Shown: positions 25,198 to 33,205 of the stretch, in pieces
Position numbering within the stretch: position 1 is the first letter of the stretch
Layout: each line of letters begins with the position of its first letter
Assembly (NCBI RefSeq): GCF_024137025.1
Contig: NZ_JAMYJR010000010.1
Span: forward strand, 186,001 to 250,000
DNA: 64,000 bases
DNA from: Paractinoplanes aksuensis
GTDB taxonomy: Bacteria > Actinomycetota > Actinomycetes > Mycobacteriales > Micromonosporaceae
Reading direction: 5' to 3'
Notes under the pieces: generated by a model
What the model saw: only the letters and a program-made list of their open reading frames with translations
Database searches by the model: none
Told to the model about the DNA's origin: nothing
Program-made: the position numbers and the translations under genes

Positions 25198-25734
25198 ATG
25201 TTGATCGCCACCGAGCGGCTGGTGCTGCGGCGCTTCCGCCCGGCCGACGCCGAGCCGTTGGCCGCCTACCGCTCCGAGCCGGCGGTGGCCCGCTACCAGT
25301 CCTGGGACGCGCCGTTCCCGCTGCTGCGGGCCGAGACGGCGGTGGCCAACTTCATCGCCTCCGATCCCGACAAAGCGGGCTGGTTCCAGTACGCGATCGA
25401 ACGCACGGAAGACCGCCGGCTCATCGGCGATGTGGCCGTCCACCTCCATGACAACTTGAAACAAGCCGAGATCGGCTTCACCCTGGCCCAGGAACATCAG
25501 AAACAGGGGTACGCGTTCGAGGCGGTCACGGCCGTGCTCGACCGCTTGTTCCGGGTGCAGGGCCTGCACAAGGTCACCGGCGAGTGCGACGCCCGCAACA
25601 CGGCGTCGGCCGGCCTGCTGGAACGCCTGGGCTTCACCCGCGAGGGCCGGCTGCGCCAGCAGACCTACATCAAGGGCGAGTGGACCGACGACCTGCTGTA
25701 CGGCCTGCTCTCCGGCGAGTGGCTGCTGCGCTAG
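25198..25734 (+). CDS. GNAT N-acetyltransferase, RimJ/RimL-like
   Basis: 178 residues. It opens with LIATERLVLRRFRPADAEPL, the standard start of RimJ/RimL-type acetyltransferases. The acetyl-CoA loop is degenerate (QEHQKQGYAFEAVTAVLDRLF, a Q-x-x-G-Y/A version), and the C-terminal part NTASAGLLERLGFTREG is typical. It acetylates an amine, either a protein N terminus or a small molecule; the substrate is not predictable. Start ATG 25198, divergent from the kinase gene by 92 bp. Its stop shares CTAG with the converging gene, which supports the full length given for that gene. Confidence 0.9.
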   Translation: MLIATERLVLRRFRPADAEPLAAYRSEPAVARYQSWDAPFPLLRAETAVANFIASDPDKAGWFQYAIERTEDRRLIGDVAVHLHDNLKQAEIGFTLAQEHQKQGYAFEAVTAVLDRLFRVQGLHKVTGECDARNTASAGLLERLGFTREGRLRQQTYIKGEWTDDLLYGLLSGEWLLR

Positions 25735-26261
25735 ACGACCGGTCCGCGCACAGTTTCGATGACGGCCCAGGGCGGCGGAGGGGCCGGTCGCGTGCGGTCG
25801 GCCAGTTCGGCCGGGGGTTCGTCCCCCTGACGCACGGCATCGACATAGCTCGCGGCCTCACCGAGGCTTCACGACGGGTACTGCTTCCGAAGCCGGCGGA
25901 TGGCGCTCGTCCGGCCCGGGCCGAGGGCTGTGAGCCGCACCGCTGCGGCCAGTGGATCGGGCGGAACGACGCCTCGGATCCGCTGCCGGTACTGCTCCTC
26001 CCAGCGCCCGGGGCGAAAGGCGTGGGCCGGGATGCGGTGCACGCTGCCGTCCTCGCCGTCGACCAGGTACGGGCCGCCGCCGACCAGGCTCTGCCGGAAG
26101 TCTCCGGTACCCAGGTAGGCGGCGGACTGCCAGTGGACGATCCAGCCGAACTCGTGCTCCTCGACGAGGCTGACGCCGAGCTCGGGCAGGTGGGACTGCC
26201 GGCGTCGCTCCTCGGCCAGCACCTCCTCGACCCGCGCCACGGCGAACTGCCGGGTGACCAC
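25731..26261 (-). pseudogene. YrhB/Imm35-like gene interrupted by an in-frame TGA
   Basis: GTG 26261, preceded by a strong AGGAGGT site, starts a 130-residue frame. Its FGWIVHWQSAAYLGTGDF and GGGPYLVDGEDGSVH stretches match the YrhB/immunity-protein-35 fold. It stops at TGA 25869-25871 after LRKQYPS. The same frame then continues without interruption for 45 more codons as SLGEAASYVDAVRQGDEPPAEL and on to a TAG that shares CTAG with the converging acetyltransferase. Both the protein-like quality and the shared stop imply an original gene of ~175 residues with one nonsense codon. The 130-residue product could still fold. A sequencing error is the alternative. Confidence 0.7.
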
Positions 26262-26344
26262 GGCGCACCTCCTTCCTCGCTCGTGGAATGTCATACCGGT
26301 GTGGTTGAGTCGGCGCCAGAGAGTTTCGAGGAGGAGCGCTGACC

Positions 26345-26728
26345 ATGGCCCATCGCAGCCGGTTGTCCACCATCCTGATCGACGTGCCGAAAGACGAGGT
26401 GGACGGTGCTGCCGCGTTCTGGGCGGGCGCTCTGGGGGTCGAGGCGCGTCAGGTGCCCGACGAGCCGCAGTTCACGTCGCTGCCCGGGGTGCTGCCCGGG
26501 CTGACGCTGGCCCTCCAGGCGATCGACGGCCAGGCCCGCTACCACCTCGACTTCGAGACCGACGACGTCGAGGCCGAGACGGCGCGGCTGATCGGGCTCG
26601 GCGCGGAACAGATCGACCAGTGGCTCGACTGCCACATCCTGCGCATCCCCGGCGGCCAGCTGGCCTGCGTGATTCCGCGGCACAGCGACGACGCCACCTT
26701 CGACCGCTTGGCCACCACCTGGTCCTAG
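26345..26728 (+). CDS. VOC-fold (glyoxalase-like) protein
   Basis: 127 residues. The pattern RLSTILIDVPKDEVDGAAAFWAGALG, the strand RYHLDFETDDVEAETARL and the closing HILRIPGGQLACVIP fit the single-domain VOC superfamily often annotated as glyoxalase-like. The His in YHLDFE is in the usual metal-ligand place. Start ATG 26345, with GGAGGAG about seven bases upstream. The stop lies inside the 25-bp inverted repeat that ends both this gene and the converging GNAT gene. Confidence 0.85.
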   Translation: MAHRSRLSTILIDVPKDEVDGAAAFWAGALGVEARQVPDEPQFTSLPGVLPGLTLALQAIDGQARYHLDFETDDVEAETARLIGLGAEQIDQWLDCHILRIPGGQLACVIPRHSDDATFDRLATTWS

Positions 26729-26783
26729 GGTGTATCTGGCGGATCACGCGGGGCTGCGGCGTGATCCGCCAGATACACCCTAG
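26725..26783. terminator. Bidirectional terminator with both stop codons in its stem
   Basis: Perfect 25-base arms (26725-26749 and 26759-26783) enclose a 9-nt loop. Each arm begins or ends in CTAG. The TAG of the VOC gene is at the outer end of the left arm and the TAG of the converging GNAT gene at the outer end of the right arm. It is one of the longest perfect stems in the window. Confidence 0.85.
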
Positions 26784-27271
26784 CGTCGCAGCACGTGGTG
26801 GACGATTCCCTCGAAGTCGGGCCGCGGATCGTCCGGCCAGAACCCGGCGGCGGCCGCACAGCGGGCGCTGGCCTCGTTCTCGGGCTCGATGCCGGCGCTG
26901 AAAAGCACGACATCGGCCAGCGCGGGGTGGGCGACAACGGCCCGCAACGCCGCCGTGCCGTAACCCTGCCGCCACCGGGCCGGATCAACGACGTACGCGA
27001 AACCGAACTCGGGCCCCGGGGAGTAGACATCGCCGCCGACCAGCGCCACCACCTCGCGACCGGCATCGAGCGCGACCCACGTGTGGACCCGCAGCACCCG
27101 CCGCCCCCGGAAGATCTCGCCGATACCCTGGCCCTGCGTCCTAAGCCCGTGCGCCGGCCAGTCGGGCCCACCCAGCCACCGTTGCACCTCGGCATGGCCG
27201 AACCACACCTGCACGACAGGCAGGAGTTCCTCGGTGAACGGCACCAGTGTGACGCTCGGCAGTGGCCTCAT
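26780..27271 (-). CDS. GNAT family N-acetyltransferase
   Basis: 163 residues. N-terminal strand VTLVPFTEELLPVVQVWFG, a central strand EFGFAYVVDPARWRQGYGTAALRAV that contains the acetyl-CoA loop R-Q-G-Y-G-T, and a C-terminal NEASARCAAAAGF. These define a GNAT fold. Substrate unknown. Starts at ATG 27271, 42 bp downstream of the aldo/keto reductase stop on the same strand, so the two may be co-transcribed. Ends in the bidirectional terminator. Confidence 0.87.
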   Translation of the reverse strand: MRPLPSVTLVPFTEELLPVVQVWFGHAEVQRWLGGPDWPAHGLRTQGQGIGEIFRGRRVLRVHTWVALDAGREVVALVGGDVYSPGPEFGFAYVVDPARWRQGYGTAALRAVVAHPALADVVLFSAGIEPENEASARCAAAAGFWPDDPRPDFEGIVHHVLRR

Positions 27272-27313
27272 CGTCTCTCGCTCTCGCTGCGGCCCAGCGG
27301 CCGCCGGTCGTGG

Positions 27314-28120
<807 letters not shown>

Positions 28121-28131
28121 TCATCGGCCGG

Positions 28132-28803
28132 ATGGAAGCTCGGTTCGTTGGTATCCCGGAGCTGACGGAGGCCCCGTCGGTCGCTGTCGTGATCGATGTC
28201 ATGCGTGCCTTCACCGTGGCGGCTTGGGCCTTCACGCTGGGGGCGAACAAGATCGTGCTCGCCGCCTCAGTGGAGGACGCGCTGGCCCTCAAGGCCGGCC
28301 ATCCGGACTGGATCACGCTCAAGGACGGTCCGCCGGCGCCCGGGTTCGACCTGGTCAACTCGCCGGCCCGGCTGCGCTCGATGGATCTGGCCGGGCGGAC
28401 GATCGTGCAGAAGACGACCAACGGGACGGTCGGTGTCCACGCCGCTCGGGGCGCGTCGTTGCTGCTGTGCGCCAGTTTCGTGGTGGCCGGGGCGACGGCC
28501 GAACTCCTGCGGGGGTGTGACGTCACCTTCGTCGTCACCGGCTCCGGCGGGCGGGCCGAAGAGGATCTGGCCTGTGCTCAGTACATTGCCCGTAAAGCGG
28601 TCGACCCGTCGACCGACCCCGAAGTATTCCTCGATCGTGCTGCCGGGTCTGCTGCTGCGGCTGATCTGGCTGCCGCTGCGGGCCGAGGCCGGCCCGGGGT
28701 TCATGCTGACGACGTGCCGTTGTGTCTGGAGGCCGACCGATTCCCGTTCGCCATGGTGGTGGCCCAGGAGGACGGGTTCATGGTTCTGCGCCAGTCGGTC
28801 TGA
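28132..28803 (+). CDS. 2-phosphosulfolactate phosphatase family (ComB-like) protein
   Basis: 223 residues. [45 protein letters not shown] and [20 protein letters not shown] match the ComB fold, which dephosphorylates 2-phosphosulfolactate in coenzyme M synthesis in archaea. In actinobacteria no coenzyme M pathway is expected, so the true substrate is unknown and the name marks only the family. Start ATG 28132. Its 3' end overlaps the converging MFS remnant by 26 bases. Confidence 0.85.
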   Translation: MEARFVGIPELTEAPSVAVVIDVMRAFTVAAWAFTLGANKIVLAASVEDALALKAGHPDWITLKDGPPAPGFDLVNSPARLRSMDLAGRTIVQKTTNGTVGVHAARGASLLLCASFVVAGATAELLRGCDVTFVVTGSGGRAEEDLACAQYIARKAVDPSTDPEVFLDRAAGSAAAADLAAAAGRGRPGVHADDVPLCLEADRFPFAMVVAQEDGFMVLRQSV

Positions 28804-29635
28804 CGGCCGTCGGGGCGCTGCGGAGGAATCGGGTGCTGAGCAGGGCGGCGACGAGCATGGCGACGGCCAGGATGCGGGCGGTGGTCTCGGCGGTGGTGGC
28901 GGCCAGCAGGTAGCCGCCGACCAGGGCGCCGAGAGGGACAGCGCCGTCGGTGAGGACGGCGGCGGCGCTGACTATGCGGCCCAGCATGTTGTCGGGGACT
29001 GCTCGGGCTCGGGTGACTGTCAGCGTTACGGCCACGATGGTGCCGACTGCGCCTACCCCGCCCCACGCGATGGCCAGCACCACCGGGTGGGTGCTCAGGG
29101 CGATCATCGCCAGCAACGCCGTCCACGACCACACACAGGTCAGGAACAGGCCCCGGGGTGGGAAGCGGCGTTCCAGGCTGGGGATCACCAGGGAGGCCAG
29201 CAGGCCGCCGACGCCGGCTGCGGCCAGGACCAGGCCGACCGTCCAGGCCGGACGGTTGTCGCGGGTGGCCACAACCAGCACCAGCAGGATCACGCACTGG
29301 AACAGCACGTTCGTGAAGCCGGTGACCAGGCTGGTGACCCGCAGGTAGGGGATGCGCCACAGCCACACCAGGCCTTCGGTGAGCCGAGGGCCGGAAGGGG
29401 ACGACGAGGAGCGGGGGGAGAACACGGCCCCGACCTCGGCGATGCTGAAGAGGACGAAGGCCGAACCCTCGATCACGGCCGCCACCACCAGCACGATCGC
29501 CGTCCCGCGCAGGTCCACCGCGGCCGCCAGCAGCACGGCGGCGGTGGCGAGCAGGCCGGCCACCTGGGCGGCCAGCATCAGCGTGCGGCGGTTGACCGTG
29601 TCGGCGAGCAGGCCGGCGGGTACGTGCCAGGAAGC
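28778..29635 (-). pseudogene. 5'-truncated MFS transporter
   Basis: From 29623 the frame reads VPAGLLADTVNRRTLM, the cytoplasmic loop after helix 2 of MFS efflux pumps, followed by about ten membrane helices to a normal C terminus. Homology-like sequence stops a few codons upstream, just short of the stop of the HExxH gene (29651), and there is no start codon before ATG 29578. Helix 1 and most of helix 2, about 50 residues, are missing. The gene was therefore cut at or near the border of the peptide-modification cassette. An N-terminally shortened 266-residue protein from ATG 29578 is possible but unlikely to transport. Confidence 0.72.
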
Positions 29636-29650
29636 GCCGGTTGCGCAGAA

Positions 29651-31333
29651 TCAAGCCGACAGCCACATGGTGAGCTGCACGATGTCCCCCAGCACCCTCT
29701 GGTGCAGCGCGGCCACCACCTCGGGCCGCTGGAACAGTGCCGACACCGTTTGTTCGTCGGAGAGCTGGCGCAGGGTGAGGGCCAGGCCGGCCCAGGTCTC
29801 GGGGCTCGGTGGCGTCTCGGCCGTGTAGAGGGCCAGCGCCCGTTCGAAGTCACCCTCGGTGTACGCGAGGTCGGCCGCCGGCACGTCGGGGCCGGGGTCC
29901 ACGCCGGCCGCCTGGTTCATCTTGACGTAGCCGACCGGCAGCCGGCTGCGCAACGGCACCTCGCCCGGCACGACCTGGGACGGGGGCAGTTCGCCCGCGT
30001 CCAAGCCGCGCGACCACCGCGAGTGCAGGTCGTCGACGTTCACGGTCATGTTGCGGACCCGCCATGCCACCAGGTGGCCGGCCGACGACTCGCGGGCCAG
30101 CGTCTCGAGGCGGGCGGGCACGGTCTCGGCCGACCAGTGCCGGATCGCCGCTCCCATGGCCGCCACGAACGCCGTCCCGGCCTCGGTGAGCAGCGGCGAC
30201 GCGGCCGCGACGAGCAGCGCCTGCTGCACCTGGGTGCGCCAGCGGGCGAACTCGACCTCGGCCATCAGCGCCTTCGGCCCGGGCTCGCGCCGGTAGACGC
30301 GCCAGAAGTCGGTGACCCCGATGTGCGCGTAGATGCCCTGGAGCAGGCCGGTCAGCGGCCGCGGGTCGTCGCGCCACGGGGCGTACAGGTCTTGGGCGGT
30401 CGAGGGTTTCTGCAGTTCGGCCTGGTCGCTGAGCGCGGTCAGCTTGGCGTGCTGGCATTCGTGGATCAGCGTCAGCGCGAACTGCTGGGGTCCGCCCGCG
30501 GCGCTCATGTTGACCCCGCCGTACGCATGCAGTGAGGTGTTGCTGACCCCGTTGGGCACCGGTTCCGCGGTGAGCGGCACCACCGTGCGCAGCACCGCGT
30601 CGATGCCGGTCGAGTAGCCCTCGTGCTGGCGCCGCAGGATCTCGAGCGCGCCCATGAAGTTCCGGGACCACCGGGCCGCCTGCGCCGCGGTCAGGCGCGG
30701 CGGTGGGGCCGTCAACTGCGCTTTTGTGTACGGGTCGGAGAAGTCCCGGAACGGGTCGAGATCATCCAGGTGGACCGTCCGCAGGGCCGAGTACGTGGCG
30801 CCCAGCTTGCGCAGCGGCAACCACCGCTCGTCACCCTCGCCGCCCGGGTCGCGTACGACGAACCGGGTGTCGCCCATCGTGAACTCGAACCGGCCGGTCA
30901 GCGTGGCGTGCCCGTGCGTCCCCGGCGGCGCCAGCCGGGCCAGTCCCAGGCCGGGCAGCATGACCGCGCCATCGCGTACGACGACCTCGACGTGGCCCGC
31001 CTGCCGGGCGGTGACGAACGCGGCCGCCCGCAGCCAGCCCAGGTAGCCGAGGTCGGCCCAGAGCGGCACGTCGTCGCGACCGTCCGGGTGGGCGATGCGC
31101 CGGATGCAGTGGACGAGCCAGACGCCGACGGTGGGGTAGTCGAGCATCTCGCCGGTGATGTGCGGCGCCGCCTCGGCCAGGCCGGCGCCCTCGATGCCGG
31201 CGGCGTCGTTGAGCAGCATGCGCAGCAGCACCTGGCGCTTCTGGCGTTGACCGGCGGCGAGCCGGGCCAGGTTCTCGGGCGTCCCGAAGCCGGTGCCGAG
31301 ATCGCGCACCAGCATGCCGGCCCTAGTCTCCAC
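29651..31333 (-). CDS. HExxH putative peptide-modification protein of an FxSxx cassette
   Basis: 560 residues. The defining zinc-protease-like motif HECQH is in ALTLIHECQHAKL near residue 289. N-terminal and C-terminal helical regions match the family seen beside FxsB radical SAM enzymes. The HExxH motif suggests metal-dependent chemistry, either peptide maturation or cleavage; activity is unproven for the family. GTG 31333 is preceded at seven bases by AGGAGG and overlaps the FxsB stop by 11 bases, so translation is coupled. Last gene of the cassette; its stop is followed directly by the cut MFS gene. Confidence 0.87.
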   Translation of the reverse strand: METRAGMLVRDLGTGFGTPENLARLAAGQRQKRQVLLRMLLNDAAGIEGAGLAEAAPHITGEMLDYPTVGVWLVHCIRRIAHPDGRDDVPLWADLGYLGWLRAAAFVTARQAGHVEVVVRDGAVMLPGLGLARLAPPGTHGHATLTGRFEFTMGDTRFVVRDPGGEGDERWLPLRKLGATYSALRTVHLDDLDPFRDFSDPYTKAQLTAPPPRLTAAQAARWSRNFMGALEILRRQHEGYSTGIDAVLRTVVPLTAEPVPNGVSNTSLHAYGGVNMSAAGGPQQFALTLIHECQHAKLTALSDQAELQKPSTAQDLYAPWRDDPRPLTGLLQGIYAHIGVTDFWRVYRREPGPKALMAEVEFARWRTQVQQALLVAAASPLLTEAGTAFVAAMGAAIRHWSAETVPARLETLARESSAGHLVAWRVRNMTVNVDDLHSRWSRGLDAGELPPSQVVPGEVPLRSRLPVGYVKMNQAAGVDPGPDVPAADLAYTEGDFERALALYTAETPPSPETWAGLALTLRQLSDEQTVSALFQRPEVVAALHQRVLGDIVQLTMWLSA

Positions 31334-32507
31334 CGGTCGGCCTCCTGGTTCGGATCTTCGCGAGCTCGCCGGCCACCCTCGCCTGGATGTGGCTGATCAG
31401 GTAGGCCAGGTCGGGGCAGTAGACCGACGGGTTGCGGAAGCCGTGCCCGGGCCGGAAGCGGTGGGTGTAGTTGCCGCCGCCGCAGATCTCGTGGATCCCG
31501 CACTCGCGGCAGGTGTCGCTCAGCGCGTCCCGGCCGAGTTGCCGGGCGATGATCTGGGGCTGGACGAGCGCCTGGTCGAGCGGGTTGCCACCGGCCGCGG
31601 CGCGGACCCGGGTCGCGCCCGCGAACGCGGTCTTGAGCGTGTCGACCTGCTCGATCGTGCCGTCGGTCTCGATCACGGCGACTCGGATCGGTTGCAGCCC
31701 GACCGATTCCGACGTGCCTGTGCCGCCCAGGGCCAGCGCCAGGATGTCGTCGAACAGGCGGACGCCGGCCTCGCGCACGGGCGCGTCGAACCAGCGGTCG
31801 AATATCTCGGACAACCATCTCCCGTACGCCGCGGGCGCGCCGGCCGGGGGCGTGGCCCAGTTCGCATGGGGCAACAGGAAGTCCACGGTCGGTGGCTCGA
31901 ACTCGAGCAGCGCCTCGTACGTCGTCACCGGATCGTTGGCCAGGTCGATGGTGCACAGCAGCCCCGCGTACAGGTGCCGGTGTTCCCGCAGCAGCTGCAG
32001 GCCCTGGACGACTCCGGCGTGGCTGCCCCGGCCGTCGCGGAACGTCCGGTGGCGGTCGTGTCCGGCCTCGTCGCCGTCCAGGCTGACGGCGACCCGGATG
32101 CCCCATCGGTCGCAGACCTCGATCACCTGCGGATCCAGCAACAGGCCGTTGGTCTGCATCCCCAGCCGCAGCCGCCGGCCCGGGCCCAGAACGGTGGTCG
32201 CCTCGGCGGCCAGCCGGTCGAGGTGGGCGGCCCCGGCCAGCAGCGGCTCGCCGCCGTGGAAGACCAGGCTCACCGCCGACCCGGCGTGCTCGTCGATCCG
32301 GCGGCAGGCCTCGGTGAAGACGGCCTCGGTCATGACCTTGGGCTGGTCGCGCCAGCTCTGGTCGGCCGACTCGTACACGTAGCAGTAGCCGCAGGCCAGG
32401 TTGCAGCGGCTGTGCACCTTGACGACGAACTGGTTGAAGCGTTTGGGCCGCCACCCCTGGGCCGTCAGCGCGGTCACGTCGAGGTCGTCGGGCCAGCGGC
32501 CGGTCAT
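31323..32507 (-). CDS. fxsB: FxsB-type radical SAM/SPASM peptide maturase
   Basis: 394 residues. The radical SAM [4Fe-4S] site is CNLACGYCY (Cys35, 39, 42), followed by the FHGGEPLL glycine-rich SAM motif. The C terminus has the SPASM-like pattern DTCRECGIHEICGGGNYTHR, then a late Cys (PSVYC) for auxiliary clusters. It is predicted to cross-link side chains in the small peptide encoded just upstream. The CGGG-Y-HR-Pro ending is characteristic of the FxsB subfamily. Start ATG 32507, 13 bp after the precursor stop; the HExxH gene overlaps its end. Confidence 0.92.
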   Translation of the reverse strand: MTGRWPDDLDVTALTAQGWRPKRFNQFVVKVHSRCNLACGYCYVYESADQSWRDQPKVMTEAVFTEACRRIDEHAGSAVSLVFHGGEPLLAGAAHLDRLAAEATTVLGPGRRLRLGMQTNGLLLDPQVIEVCDRWGIRVAVSLDGDEAGHDRHRTFRDGRGSHAGVVQGLQLLREHRHLYAGLLCTIDLANDPVTTYEALLEFEPPTVDFLLPHANWATPPAGAPAAYGRWLSEIFDRWFDAPVREAGVRLFDDILALALGGTGTSESVGLQPIRVAVIETDGTIEQVDTLKTAFAGATRVRAAAGGNPLDQALVQPQIIARQLGRDALSDTCRECGIHEICGGGNYTHRFRPGHGFRNPSVYCPDLAYLISHIQARVAGELAKIRTRRPTGGD

Positions 32508-32520
32508 CAGCGGGACCCAG

Positions 32521-32682
32521 TTACAGGTCGGCGTCCACGAACGAGTTGAAGCCGCCCGCGCCGCCGTGGTCGTCGGGGGCGTAGACCCGCTCGACGGCTG
32601 CGCGCAGGGCGGGGCTGAGCTCGGCCAGCAGGTCGTCGTCGACCTGGTCGAGCTGCGGGGTCTCGAGTGCCTGACTTTCCAT
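32521..32682 (-). CDS. fxsA: FxsA-type precursor peptide, variant C terminus
   Basis: A 53-residue acidic peptide immediately upstream of the radical SAM gene. The N-terminal part (LDQVDDDLLAELSPALRAAVERV) is an amphipathic leader, and a Gly-rich bend leads to the core GGFNSFVDADL. FNSFV satisfies the F-x-S-x-x pattern, but here it is followed by four more residues (DADL) instead of ending the chain as in the described FxSxx-COOH peptides. ATG 32682 has GGAGG six bases upstream. Modification site, removal of DADL, and biological role are unknown. Confidence 0.8.
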   Translation of the reverse strand: MESQALETPQLDQVDDDLLAELSPALRAAVERVYAPDDHGGAGGFNSFVDADL

Positions 32683-32705
32683 GTCGCGCCTCCGTCAGGT
32701 TGTCA

Positions 32706-32732
32706 GCCCGCCGGGGGAGACCCCCGGCGGGC
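32706..32732. terminator. Hairpin upstream of the fxs cassette
   Basis: Perfect 12-base arms (32706-32717 and 32721-32732) with a 3-nt loop, 24 bp upstream of the fxsA start. It may be the old terminator of the decayed minus-strand gene beyond it, or a 5'-leader attenuator. Just upstream (32775-32792) lies a CTGTCA-6-TGACAG palindrome whose minus strand includes TTGACA, a possible -35 box for the cassette, without a convincing -10. Confidence 0.6.
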
Positions 32733-32793
32733 GCTCTTCAAACCTATTGACGAACGTCGAACGGTTGTAGCCGCCTGTCAAATTAGTGACAGA

Positions 32794-33150
32794 TCACTGG
32801 CGCACGGTGATGCGCGCCGTGTTGTTGGCCCACCGGGTCTCGGTGCCGGCGACCATCTCGCCCTCACCGAAGATCCGGCCGTCCGGGCCCGGTCGCGACC
32901 TGATCTTCAACGGGATGGTGTGGGACACCCGGCCGGAGCGCCGTGCCGCTCGGCGCCGTCACCAGCACACTGGGCCCGCCACCGTCGGACGGGCCGTAGT
33001 TGACGACCTCGAACGTGAGGTCGGCGGTCTGCCCGGCCGAGCCCCGCACCGGGGCCGCGGTAACGGCGACGTCGTGGTGGTTGCGCTTGCGCCACCACGA
33101 GAAGTCGTCCGACTCCCGCTCCGCCGCGCACCAGGACGGACTCAGTGCGA
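32794..33150 (-). pseudogene. Remnant of a secreted repeat-domain (DUF11-like) protein
   Basis: One frame reads DDFSWWRKRNHHDVAVTAAPV and GQTADLTFEVVNYGPSDGGG, typical of extracellular beta-sandwich domains found in Ser/Thr/Asn-rich surface proteins. Past LVTAPSGTAL the frame changes, and a second frame continues VSHTIPLKIRSRPGPDG to NNTARITVRQ and a stop at 32794. No signal peptide precedes it, though an ATG at 33155 with a perfect GGAGGTGATC site opens in the wrong frame. I infer a frameshifted, internally deleted gene. Confidence 0.6.
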
Positions 33151-33205
33151 CGCATTGATCACCTCCAGTGAGGAAATGGAATGCGCCGCACTCTACAAAC
33201 GACCG

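Noticed and set aside
32907..33155. 82-codon frame from ATG 33155 with a perfect GGAGGTGATC site
   Set aside because: Its translation is low-complexity Arg-rich, while the protein-like sequence lies in another frame; it is treated as part of the remnant instead.
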